Positions 10,281 through 23,100 of a DNA stretch of 64,000 bases are shown piece by piece; the stretch's first letter is position 1, and the number at the start of each line of letters is the position of its first letter. The notes beneath the pieces were generated by a model that saw only the letters and a program-made list of their open reading frames with translations, was not told where the DNA came from and made no database searches. A program made the position numbers and the translations under genes. The DNA is taken from NCBI GenBank assembly GCA_963965975.1, contig OZ014416.1, forward strand, positions 6,262,001 through 6,326,000, read 5' to 3'. This DNA comes from Xestospongia bergquistia (lineage: Eukaryota > Porifera > Demospongiae > Haplosclerida > Petrosiidae).

Positions 10281-10366
10281 AACACCTCGACTGATGAGAA
10301 ATTTTGTGGCTTCAAGTCACTATACATAATGTCATTAGAATGCTCCAAAAAGTAAATAGTCCTAAA
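10281..10366 (-). pseudogene. Protein-kinase catalytic-loop exon relic
   Basis: On the minus strand a pyrimidine tract ending in TTTTTAG (complement near 10363-10369) is followed by TIYFLEHSNDIMYSDLKPQN. This corresponds to the YLHxxxIxHRDLKPQN catalytic loop of serine/threonine kinases. The HRD triplet is YSD here, so the catalytic-loop arginine is lost, and an extra glutamate sits before HSN. The frame ends in a stop soon after. It lies upstream of the APE/DIWSVGC relics in the expected exon order. Confidence 0.7.
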
Positions 10367-10369
10367 AAG

Positions 10370-11700
10370 AGAAAAATTGTTAAATATAAAAAAATGGTTA
10401 CTAGAAAACTAAAAGAGAACTTATATGCCAACCCTCTTTCCTTTTACCCCTCTCATTATATACTTAAATTGCTCATTTTTGGCTTCCATACTTATTAATA
10501 ATGAAATAAAAAGCCCTCAGCCTTAAGTTGCAACAATTCAGTAAAAGTTTGCATACCAATAACACTGTAAATAACTGTGTTATGGACAATATAAGATCAC
10601 AGCCATAGTATAGAGGTCCCTTCATTATTACTACAAGATTTAGTTGTCTAATCTAGTTAATTTCTAACAAAAGTGATGTTATGAATAGGATTTCAAGTAG
10701 TGCTTATAGGAATAAACACATTTTTTAAGAACAAATCATAGACTTAATATCACAGGTTAATTTCACAACAAATTGTAACACTAATTTTAGTAGTACAGAT
10801 ATAGTCTACGAAACATTTCAAATTTCATGTTAGTAGTATTAAAAATGAGTGCTATAATTGAATATGAAATTAATCATCCAAAGAAATACAAGATGTTATA
10901 CACTGTACATTGTCTAAGTAGATAAGATTAAGCACTATTATTAATGAGTAACATGTGAGTGTCCAAACTCTTTTGAGTGCCACTATATAGGAACACTGTT
11001 TATAATTATGTACATTTAGATTAGAACATTACTAATACAGTTAAAGTACAATTCTAACTAGCATTACATCCAATCATATTCTTGTATATACAATAATGAA
11101 TGTGACATAACTGCATCATACTGGTTATAATTAGTTAAGAAGAAATCTATTTTTAGATGAACAAATAGACTTTTAATAATTGTTACAGTTTTCATGACTT
11201 GTTATCATTCTATTCATACCATCAAACATCCTTTAGGGAAAACAAGACACAAGATAACCTGCTATCATATCAAGTTTATTGTATCATTAAAGGTCATGTC
11301 TAGAGTGCCAATAACAGATGCAATGGAAAATTAATGCTATATATACCCTAGACCCTAATTTTTACACATCAGAACCAAGAAAGCATTAATTTTGCATTAG
11401 TGTCTATTAAAACTGAGACATTACCATCTCTAACCTGACTATAATGGTGGCTTCATAGCCACTGTGATGTAGATAACAAAGGTTGGCTACCTCTTGAGTT
11501 GTTTAGTGGAATGGTTTGAAGGGTATCAACTTGAAGATCATCTTTTTAACAGCTACCAGTAACAATTGACCTGTATCATATCACAATATATCATGTAAAA
11601 TTGTAAATGAATATTGAAAATAAATGAAGTGTATCATAATCTTTTATAGATAATAGATAGGGCTGTTTTTAGGTGCCACCTTTTTCATAAATTCAGGAGA
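10370..11700. other. AT-rich stretch, no recognisable gene
   Basis: Several frames of 60-odd codons occur, as expected by chance. No motif, splice-supported exon or repeat was recognised. Confidence 0.45.
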
Positions 11701-11723
11701 TAACAATCAGGTGAATTCCAAAT

Positions 11724-12080
11724 TTGGGTAGATATCAGGTATTAAATTCAACATTAAAATTATACTCAACAGCTCTAGTGCTGTACTTGATAGTTCTGAA
11801 TATAATGTTACTTAACTTTAACAAAAAGCATGAATCACAATCTTCAGAACTTAAAATAGAAAGAAATGTTATAGTTACTACTTTTTCTTTAGTTCCTGAC
11901 CAGATTAACATGATGTTGGACAATATTCCCAATAATGCTTCAGTTTCATTAAAAATAATAGCCTGCAAAAATTACGAACTGGACCTTCAGCCTTTTTTCT
12001 TTGCCTTTGACAAACTTCAGTCTCATATAGTAATAACTGTTATTTCAGTAATTGTCTATCAGCTTCTTGTGTCTTGCTGA
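11724..12080 (+). CDS. Open frame of 118 codons, unrecognised
   Basis: An uninterrupted frame begins MGRYQVLNSTLKLYSTALVL and includes two hydrophobic stretches, near residues 15-33 and 100-117. No family was recognised. The opposite strand is also open for 77 codons over the same place, which lowers confidence in either. It may be chance, a relic or a short exon. No splice or promoter signal decides it. Confidence 0.2.
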   Translation: MGRYQVLNSTLKLYSTALVLYLIVLNIMLLNFNKKHESQSSELKIERNVIVTTFSLVPDQINMMLDNIPNNASVSLKIIACKNYELDLQPFFFAFDKLQSHIVITVISVIVYQLLVSC

Positions 12081-14534
12081 TGCCAAATGTTTGTGAACTC
12101 TATCACTCAAGAATTCTTCCTTATGTTTATATTGAATTGAAACTAGCAATATTGACACTCAAGACACAGTTTATCTCTCTTTCTGTGCTGCACATGGACG
12201 TCTTCTCGAGATCATGAGCTCCGCCTTTTAATTATATATTATAAGCCCCACCTCTCAAATACAAACTTAGATTTATTCTTTCTCTTGTCAGGATGAGTGA
12301 TATCTACATGAAATGAAAGTAAGTAAAGTTACTAACTGCAGTTGTCAAATTACCTAGTTTAGTCCCTTGTATTGTAATATTATCTATAATATATAAAGTT
12401 ACAGTAAAGTTATCAAAAGTATATGTATATTTACATATCAAAATCAAACACATCTTTTAGGATATTAATAGTTATTTTGTTATTAACACTAGTAAAATCA
12501 TTTATATTTACTTTAAACATCATTTACATTGTTTTAAGTTACATATATTCATAATTCATATTATATACTAACATATTAACATTCAAACATACAATTACAC
12601 TATTATAATTTATATAGTTGTTTTTGTCACTAAACCATACATGATACTGAGGTAATATTTTCGATGAATTACTACTTGGTTTGATGAATTACTACTTGAA
12701 AATTTGTCAGACTATTTTGCCAAACAAGTGAAAAAGCAAGTAGTCATTTACTCTCATCTTGAGGAAATGATAAAAAAGATCAACTTGAATTAAAAGTCAC
12801 ATGGTATGTTGAGATAGATTTATGTAATATACATGAACTAATAGATAGTTTGTAAGAATAATATTATTGTTTAGTTAATGTTGACTATTATGTGTTTATT
12901 TTCTGGAGTTAGAGGCTTATAGATGCCAAATATAACATAAGTCGAATCCCTTATTAAATATATCAGTGCTATAATGTTGATATTTGAGTCCTACTATTCT
13001 ATTATATATGTAGGCTATACAAAGAGGATTTTTGTTCTTACAGTGAGTAAAGGCGACAGAGATTTAGTGAAGACAAGCATTCTCAAAGAAAATATTTGAA
13101 CAAGAATGGAAGGTGGGTGTTTAATCTACTGCATGCTAGGTAACTAAAGGCTTTGGATGCATTTTAAACAGTGCACTCAAATTTTGACCTTTTTATTCAT
13201 AGTTGTAATTATTTATGTGACTAATTTAAATGATATATCAGCAAAATCCCTTCTAGTTTAAATCACTTACATGCATATGGAAACAAGTGCTCCATAAATA
13301 AATGGACTTTGAAAATAAAATGTATAAAAACCTAGGCATTTTCTGAAATATATCTACTTTACAGTTATCATAATCTATTTAATTTATGTAATTTTGTCAT
13401 ATTTCTAAGAGCTGTTGATTAGGCTACGATAACAATTCGTCATATAGAAGCTATGAATATTATTAATCAATGTACGAGAGGGATATCTTCCCATATTTTA
13501 TTACTTTTGTACTTGAGTAAAGCAATAAAGTAAATTAGGTGAAGTGAAAGGTTTGCAACCTAATTATTAGTCATAGTCATAATATTTTTACTCTAAGGAC
13601 TACAATGTTAAAGATATATTATGATTAATGTTAGAGCCAACATTTGAATACAACATTAAATACTACAATCATCACCTTATATATTTGATGTAACATAATC
13701 TAATGTTTAGTATATTATGTCACCTCATGTACTGTATACCACACTGCTATACTGATGAGTATGGTAAATACATGTCTTATAATATCTCTTGACTGGAATT
13801 AGATTTAATAATCAGTTAATAATGCACATAATTATAATTGCCCGATACTTTAGTTGTATGATAAGATTTTGTGAAGTATATCTGTTTGTTTAGGATCTTC
13901 TTTCATATGATCAATTTTCTAGATATAGTGGCAAAAAATGAAGATTCGTACAAAAAGGATAACTTCTTGACTCCAATATGGTACATAGAGTAAATAGCTT
14001 TGTTATACTTTTTATTGCAGTATTTATTAATAACAATAGCAAACAATGAATAAAAAAGATAACAGAGGTCGTTTAAAATTACACATCATCACAAGCTATA
14101 CCACATAGGACAATTGAGAATATCATTTAACCACAGTGAATATGACATAGGCAGATTTTTTGTTTGATAGTAACAGTTCTTTGAAATTGGAACAGAAAAT
14201 AGCCGAGTCTAATGCTAAAGAGCAAGCAAATGATCACATGATATACATGGATAAGACATTTTCAGAACAAGTAAGAATAAAAAATTACAATAAAATCAGA
14301 ATAAAATATTTTTATTAACAGACAGAGATTCAGAGTAATTATTGTAACCTTTGGTTATACAGAGTTTTAGGCAATGTTTCAAATTGGTGCATGTAACATT
14401 AAAGTGACAAAAACAAGGTCATTATGTCATTATACCTATCATAAATTAAGGTAGTGATATGGCTGTTAGAAAAGTAACAACATTCAATTAGAGTATTTGG
14501 TAACTTGTAAATTTTTATAGCTGCTACTGTTAAT
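12081..14534. other. Non-coding stretch, possible scattered exons
   Basis: Position 12177-12300 is less AT-rich than its surroundings. Near 13030-13110 a pyrimidine-AG acceptor (TTTTTGTTCTTACAG) is followed by about 70 bp and a GTGGGT donor, but each frame through it meets a stop. Nothing could be assigned. Confidence 0.35.
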
Positions 14535-14950
14535 GAACACATGTACAAACTCACAAGAACAATGCGATGAGTGCTAAGTTGAAAGACTATAACTAATTGT
14601 ATAACTTATAGACCACATTAAGTATTAGCAAACAGACATCTCTTATAAAAATTAATGGTATATCCCAGTGCATTTCCTGCTGTGTGGTCTTTAGCACCAA
14701 AAATAAAAAAATTAATCTTATTCTATGAATTTTAAATAACTCATTGTTTTTGTGCAGAGTGGATGGTAGATCTCATGCCACACCAAACAGAAACAATGGG
14801 ATTTTTATTGCTAGATGAATTCTTTGTAAAGTCATGACATTAAAATTAAAGTCACTTTAGTGCAAGTGCATGGTTCTAAATTCTACCAGGACCACACCAT
14901 TGCTGTAGGATGAGTCATGTGCGGTATGACATGTGATTGATTTTTAAAAA
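14535..14950 (-). repeat. Dispersed repeat R1, full-length reverse copy
   Basis: Read on the minus strand, this segment contains in order the CATGACTCATCCTACAG start, AAAGTGACTTTAATTTT, a TTTACAAAGAATTCATCTAG block, the GATCTACCATCCAC block, TTTTGGTGCTAAAGACC and the CTTTCAACTTAGCACTCAT end. It therefore spans everything seen in the shorter plus-strand copies, and sets the element length at about 415 bp. Confidence 0.65.
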
Positions 14951-17055
14951 AAATTATCTGTAACAGAAATGACAAATTGACTCCAATTTATGTATATAGA
15001 GAGACTCTTAGTCTCTATTTACATACAATTTAGCATGTTTCATTATTATGTAGCCCCGAATAGATAAATGTTTGTCAGTAATTTATATAAAAGCAGAATT
15101 CTAACATTTGTGACATTTTAAAATTAAAATCTGTAACTTTGCGACACCATCACATTTTAATATTCTGACAGACAGTAGGATGATGTGTGTGTTTGTCGTG
15201 TGTATCAGTGATCATGCATACATTTATAGTTATATATACAGCTAACTTAATTATTATTTCTCTCTCTCTTATGCTCTAAATTCTCAAAGGCTTCTATTGA
15301 TGACTAACTAACCATGTACTGTTTGTTTTACTATGAAATATCATATTATGTAAGTTGTTAAGTATAAAGACCATACATAATAAATCTCTCTTTTGTTCAT
15401 TTTGTTATATTATCTCTCCTCTCTAATAATAGTAATAATAAAGATGACAAAAATCAACTAATGAAGTTGGGATCAGTGATTACTTCAATAAGACAGTCCC
15501 TTGCTAAACATATTTTTGAGTTTACAGAAAACACAATTGATGGATCTTATGAATATTCTCTATTGATGTATCAAATAACACTTCTTTTTGAATTAAAATG
15601 TTCTGAAATTATATTTTACTAATTCAAACATATCTTAATAATTATTTTTTGTAATTTAACAATTATTATTTTAAAAGAAAAATATAGTATCTCATATGTT
15701 GAAAGATATCAATCTTAAAATAGTAAGTAATCTTGATATTATGTTAGGTATCTGTAATATTGTTAAGGTTTACAGTATGACACATGTATTTGTAAAACTT
15801 GTATAGGGAGGATATTCTAAGCATACAATAATTGGTGTGTATATTAACACTATGTTATAACAGTCCATTGATAAATATCATGAATATATTCACTTGTAAT
15901 GTTAATTTTGAAAACCATTTACAACCAACTCTTATTACATCATGCCATCATGTGATAACAAATTCTATACCACACAAAGAATACTTTCGATAAAGAAGAC
16001 TCTGAATTGAACAGTGCCATCTAATTGATGTAAGTGAATAGTGTAGTATTCGTTACTGCTAACTGTGTTGCTACTTAGACAAAAATATAAGTTAGAATAT
16101 TATGTTATATACATGTTGAGCATACAGGTGCTTCTTATGTATTCAGCCCCTCCTCCCAGTGATAAATAAGTGAATGGATTGATCAGTATATATTACTTGT
16201 TTAGGGAAATACTCTTGTAGACAATCATGTAGTGGCACATGCACGAGTCTAACATCTTTAAATTTGCTCACTCACCTCGAATCTTGCATAGATACAACTG
16301 AATATATTTTCATATTACAGCTTTTTATTCATATGTTGTACACATGTACCAAGAATAATATAGTATGTGCTTTATATATATCAAGTGTTGCAGACCTAAG
16401 GCAACAAGGTCCGGGGGGGGGGCAGTCTAACATTAGCATATTTTGATTCCTAGCATGTTAACCTTTTTTAAATGTTAAAGCATATTGTCTGAATGTCCCA
16501 GATCTAAAGCTTGAACTGTCTTGCTTGATATCATTTACAGCTTTTAATATGCTCTGGAAATGTTCTCTGCATCAAGATATGCTTACACTATAATGTGTTA
16601 GAGCAAGCCATAGATCTGTAGTTTTAAGATGTGATAGTCCAGTCCCGTTAATTCATTAAGAGATCAAAATAAAAATGTATGGTGCTCCATTAATAATATC
16701 ACCAAATATCTCTGTATAAGTATGTATCTAGTCTCTTATAACTGAAAATACTGGAGGTAGATATTTGCGTGTTAGCACTGGCAATAGACTGCTTGGCAAG
16801 CAGATGGTTGGTACAAAATCATCCACTTTTAGTGCAGACATAGCCTTTACACGGCCCTTTTTTTGTTGCAAGTCGTAAATTTTTCATTTTCAATTAATGC
16901 TAAATTAGAGTAATACGGAATAACGTACGTACGTTGTAAGTTGACATAACACCTCGCTCAGGCTTACCCGAAAAAACAAAGATGTGATACTAAAGTGTAT
17001 ATCAATTATGAAGCGCCATCTGAAAAAAATGATTTATTATCTAATGTTATATTAT
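14951..17055. other. AT-rich upstream region of the ROCO gene
   Basis: No gene was recognised. There is a G9 run near 16411, and GTACGTACGT-like words near 16926-16935. The last few hundred bases before 17106 presumably hold the promoter of the downstream gene, but no TATA box or initiator could be singled out. Confidence 0.4.
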
Positions 17056-17105
17056 AGAACTAGATCAGCTTAACAGTAGCCAAGGGCTGATAGCCCCTCC
17101 TGGCA

Positions 17106-20100
17106 ATGGAAGATCAACTTTCAGAGAGAGAGCAGAAAAGAATTGTAAGTATATTATTAACTAATCTATTATACTACATGTGTTAGTGTACAATCAATAC
17201 ATTACATGTTATATGATAAATATGATGATGTAGTAGTGAGTACTCTAACTCTTATAGTAGACTAGTGTCTGGTATTGTTAATATTAGTTGTAGTATAGTC
17301 TAATTGTATCTGTTAGTTATATAAATAATACTAATTAACTTTATGTTTGTTTTATATAAACATTTTGTCTATTGGACCTGTCCTATAGTTTTATTAGTCT
17401 CATATAATACATGTAGTTGTGTATGATTTACTAATTTTAAATATAATGACTTGTTTCATTATTATATAGGACAATGAACTTTGGGAGTCTGCTAGAGATG
17501 GAAATGTAGAAAAAGTGAAACAATTACTCCAAAAAGGAGCCAATTTCAAATCTTGTCATCATTATAATTTCAAATATCATCATTATGATGTAAGATCTTA
17601 TCAGTATATTATTTAGTCTGTTATTATTAATATCTAATAACTTAAGTAATTAATTCAAAATATGTAGCTGTAATGAGTATTAATTGTTTTTAGCTGTGTT
17701 TGTATTGTGTATACAAAGATTGATTCATTTTATATAATTATTAAACTATCTTTGTTCATCATATAGTTTCTAACAATAGAACCTCCTACAACACCTCATA
17801 CTATAGCTCACATCAATGGTCATGACATAATAGTAGATGTTCTTGAAAATACAGGAGCTACTCCTGATTATGTAAGTGTATACAAGTATAGTATGTACTT
17901 GAAGTTAATATTTATAATTACTAGAATACTTTTTTGTTATATTGATATCATGTACATGTACATACTTGTATACTACATGAAAATGTCTCCTAGTTATTAT
18001 CAAGTCCTAATACACATATCAATACATATATTGTTTATGTCTAGTTTTCTATATACTACCTTTCTTGTTACTAGCTACTGATTATAGCATTAGTTTAAAG
18101 CATATTATATCACACTAAGATACAGTATACAGTGTCAGTAATTACCTTCATATAACAAGAAATTGTCACAGATCGACTAAGCAATTACATGTCACTGTAG
18201 CCACACCCATATTCATTCCTCACATGTATTTTAAATTATAACTATAATACTACTAACTTTAATAATATATTGGAGTACACAGTAAACATTGTTTTGTTAC
18301 CTTATCTTACATCTTGTTAGAAGACTAAATTATTCCACATCATTATCAGGAGCTGTTCATATAACAGACACAATATTCATTTTAATAGAGATCCTATCAT
18401 TCCATCTACATTTAGAATAATATGTAGTCATCTTTGAGATTTAGTACAAAGTATTCAGTAAAGCTGATAGACTTGTGTCAAACATTTATACAATAATTAT
18501 TAGAAGAATACATGTATATATAAGAACTGGGAAATTAATTAGTGGTTTGTTGTACTAGTCACAATTATATGTAATTAAACTCAACACTTGTATATACTGT
18601 TGTATTTATTATGATGTATATTATCTGTATTTACTTGTTATGATTTATTAGAATGAAATTATGTTAGCAGCTGCTGCAAGAGGACTAGTAGACATAGTGA
18701 AAGAAACTATTCAAAAGGAGACAAATGTAAATTATCAGGACAAAGATGGAGTAAGTTATCATCTTATAATAATACATTATTATTTACTAGCAATAGATAG
18801 TTTTGTTGTCATTAATTTGATAATTATAAGTTTGTAGATAACTTTTAGTTTGTTAATTGCTTAGTATTACTTATTATTGAAGTTTTAGGTATAGCTATAC
18901 ATCTACAGAAAAGTAAATTAAAAAGAAACAATTTCTATAAATAAAGTAAACTTAGTGATCAGTAACATCATTCCAATACAGAGAATACAAAGAAGACAGT
19001 AGGAATGGCAATTCCATTTTCCCTACATAATAGCATAGTTATGGAATGCAAGAATATATCACTGATACTATTTAAGTGATTTAAATATAATTGTTTAATA
19101 TCCTAAATTGTTTGTGCCAACTGTGCTATTATGTAGAGATAATATAATCGCTATCCTTACTAATCCTAGTCTATGAAAGATCTTTCTATGAACATTCTAT
19201 CAGCTTTATTGTTCCCATTACAAGGTTAACAAATGTTTCAGATGTTTCCTTGTTGTGTTGTACATAGAAATGTGGACATATGCTTGTGACACCTTGTCTA
19301 CACAGGCAACAGTATGTTAGTACAGATTTCTCTCTGTATTCATAATACACTTTTAAAACTCACCTATATAGATAAGAGGTTACCACCCACAAGCCATAAA
19401 TACATTTTAATTTTATCAGTTATATCCATATATTGAAATATATATAACTGTAATTTCAATAACAGTTAATTATGAAGTTATATGATGCTCATGCACTTCT
19501 GATAATAAACAGCAATCATTCTCAATGTCATTCTCTACTATCCACTATTAGGATATGAATATTATCCATCATAGTTTTAGTACTATTCCTAATAATATAA
19601 AGAGAGTTAGTTGCTAATTGGATTAGGTTTTGAGATAATCATTGTATATTATAATAATCAAAATGTAAACAAAAGATATACTTCTAGTAAAACCTCTAAC
19701 ATTCATTGTTGTAACAAATAACTTGTAATGTTGTTATGATATGGATATTGTCACTATGATGTAACTGATTGACTATACATTCATCTACTGTAGTATTGAA
19801 CAGTTATTAATAATTAATTTGTAGCCGCATTATTTACTGTTTATTCTTTCTATAGGATAATTGGGCTCCCTTGCATTATGCTTCAAGGGCAGGACACATT
19901 GAGATAGTCCAGTTACTCTTAAAAGCTAAGGCGGATCCCAATATTTGTGACAAGGTTTGTATTACATATAGAGATGGTTCCTATTCCATGTACTTGTGTA
20001 TTGTGTTCACTCCATGTACATGTATGTAATACTACTAGTATGTATTATATCAGTACAGGATATTATAATAATATACATATACATGTACATCACTAAACCT

Positions 20101-23100
20101 GATACAGACAACCTAGCTAAGAGATTATAGCACATAAGCTATGAAAACATAAAACACTTATCAGTTATATCCATATATGGAAATAAATATATTGTATGAA
20201 ATCATAGTATGGAATAGAATCCTTTAAATATTGTAGTAATTGTTAAAAAAATATAATCTCATTTTATAGTGGGGACATAGTCCACTTCATATAGCATACT
20301 GGTATGACAAACATAAAATTGTTGACCTCTTGTGCTCTTTTGGAGCAAGAGATATGGACCAAGTTAGAAAAGTAAGTGATAAATATAATAATATATTTAC
20401 TGTATATGATGACATGGACATAGTGACCTTACATGTTATGATATATTGTAAACATAACCTAATTATATGTGGGTACATGTCACAGTTATAATATATTATT
20501 TATTTTAATAGGATGACTTACTTTTGACTTCAGCTGAAAATGGTGATATACATAATGTAAATGTAGCACTTACATCAGGTGCTAATGTCAATGTTCATCA
20601 TGGTGGTTTATTGAAGGTTAATATCCTTGTTATAGTATATGTATTGTTAATAGTACTTGTGGTCTGTTAGTACATACTTTAAAGTACTACTATAAAGTTG
20701 AGTTCACACAACTACACTTGTGTATGTGTCGTGTTGTGTTCTTAGTGTTGTGTTGCACAGCATCATTGCTGTTCATATAAATAGTGGAAACATGTAAACT
20801 AAATCTCGACCCTTGTAATTACTTTATAAACTTTACTACTGCAAAATGGTGATTGAAGTGTTGTTGCTTGCTTTGCTTTACAGATGATAAAGAAGGCAAT
20901 AGAAATGAATAATAATGTGTGTGTGTCCTATATTTACTCAACAGCTGCGACAAGGAGAGTTTCACAATTCACTTTTAATTAAGAAATGTGCCTGGCTGGC
21001 CATTTTTTCCATGCATTTCTCTTGCATCATTGTACCTTTTTCTAGATACTTGACACAAGTAAAGGAAACAGTAAATAACCTCAATAACCTTCAAAGAGGT
21101 CTCTATATTATAAATTGTAAAATAAAAATGTCACCAGTACTACCTACTATGATAGTTATTTAAACACTTGATATCTTTTACCTTTTTCATTTAAACAAGA
21201 GGAAATTAGTGTCCTACTAGTTTAAAGTTTGTTCATTAGGAACAGAAAACATTGACTATTGTCCACTATCAGAATTGGAATATTATCAGTCATAGCTTTA
21301 ATAATATTAGACTAATATCTTCACCTTGCCGCCAAAAATTAGTAGTGGGTGTAAGTAGTATACATATCACAGATCATAAATTAAATACTTGTGGTGTTGT
21401 TCTTATATTACATGAAAATGAAAGCCCACGTGTCTTCGTGTATAAAATTGATTTTCTTTTCTTGTAAGAAAAAAAATTATTAACTACAGTAGTATAGTAC
21501 TTTTATCTATATCTATATGATGAAAGTGTTACAGTTAGAATGAATTTCTGACCATACTGTTTTCTCTCTTTAAATAAACGGCAGCCATTTTATTGATTAA
21601 TGAATTCATAAGATCACATTCCTTGTGGTCAATGGCATCTCCTTTACTTTGCTTATGGAAAGTGCAGCAAATCTTGTTCTTGTGGGTCCTATCATATAAA
21701 AAATGATGTCAAAAGAACCGGATGTTCGTCAGGAAACCACTTGAATTTGAAATTTTGAATTTTGTCGAGTTATTAGAAATTTATGATAATTTTTTTACCA
21801 GCAGGTGAACACGAACACACTTTTGTAGGGTTCATTTTTATTGTCTATTATAATAACCACAATGTAAAAAAATGTACTAGTAAAATTTAAAGCTGTCATT
21901 GTTGTAGCAAATAATTGTAATGTTGTTATGATTTAAACACTGTCACTATGATGTAACTGATTGTCTTCATATTTACTATTTATTCTTTTAATAGTATCAT
22001 CAGACTGCTTTGCATTATGCTTCAAAGGAAGGACACATTGAGACCGTCAAATTACTCTTAACACCTAAGGCAGACCCAAATATTTGTGACAAGGTTTGTA
22101 TTACATCTAGAGATGGTACTTTATACATTACTTTACTGTATTATTGACAGTTATTAGTACAGAGCAAAACCAACCCTACTATCCACTATTAGGATATGAA
22201 TATCATCTATTATTATTAATATTAGATATTGGGCAGGTAGAGTGTCTTTCTTTGCTTCAGTCTTGATACTTTTAGACATTGAGCTATTATTTTAAAGAGT
22301 AAATACTTTAAACAGTCTAAGGATATAATTATAAATCAAGTTTGTTTTTGATAATAAAAGTAGCAAGCCAAGTATTTTGAAACTTAGACTGTAAGTAGTC
22401 AATACTTGTTTCTCTTACGGTTTCATTGTTAAGATTTACAAGTACTGTATTATCAAAGATACATTAACAGAGTGACTACATCATTATCTCATAAAGGACT
22501 TTTAGAAACTTTTGTTTACTAGTATCTTAATGATTATCAAAGTTGTATATGATCATTCGATAAAAATGGCCACACAGTGACTATATATTGTAAAAGTCAT
22601 TCAAAAGTTTTTACCACAAGAAGATGGAAAATGTAGCAATAGTATACAGATACAACAAAGTCATGACTTTATCTCTGTACTCATATATTTTCAATTGCCA
22701 CTAACTTCATAACAAGCATATGTAATTCTACATGTACCATCTATGAATAATTCCCTTTAATATTCTTTACATAACATTACTAATGTGTGACTATTTGTAA
22801 TGTAAATTTTATAGAATCAGGAGACTGATTGCACAGTACTTTAAAACAAAATCATCATAAAAGAAAGCAACAGCACATAATTTATTATAACAACAGCACA
22901 TGTGTCATCATAGCAACAGTTACTAAGTGAAAGAAAGCATGTCACCATAACATGAATTGCTACAGCAACAGCCTGTATGTCACCATAGCAACTGTAATTA
23001 TAACAACAACAAATGCGTAATGATAAAAACTATTGTCTTAGTGACTATTATCATTATACGACTATAGTATAACAACAACTAACAGTGTAATAGTTACCAT

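Noticed and set aside
16264-16446. 60-codon frame ending in a GPGGG motif
   Set aside because: The glycine run is produced by a G9 tract; there are no splice signals and no family match.
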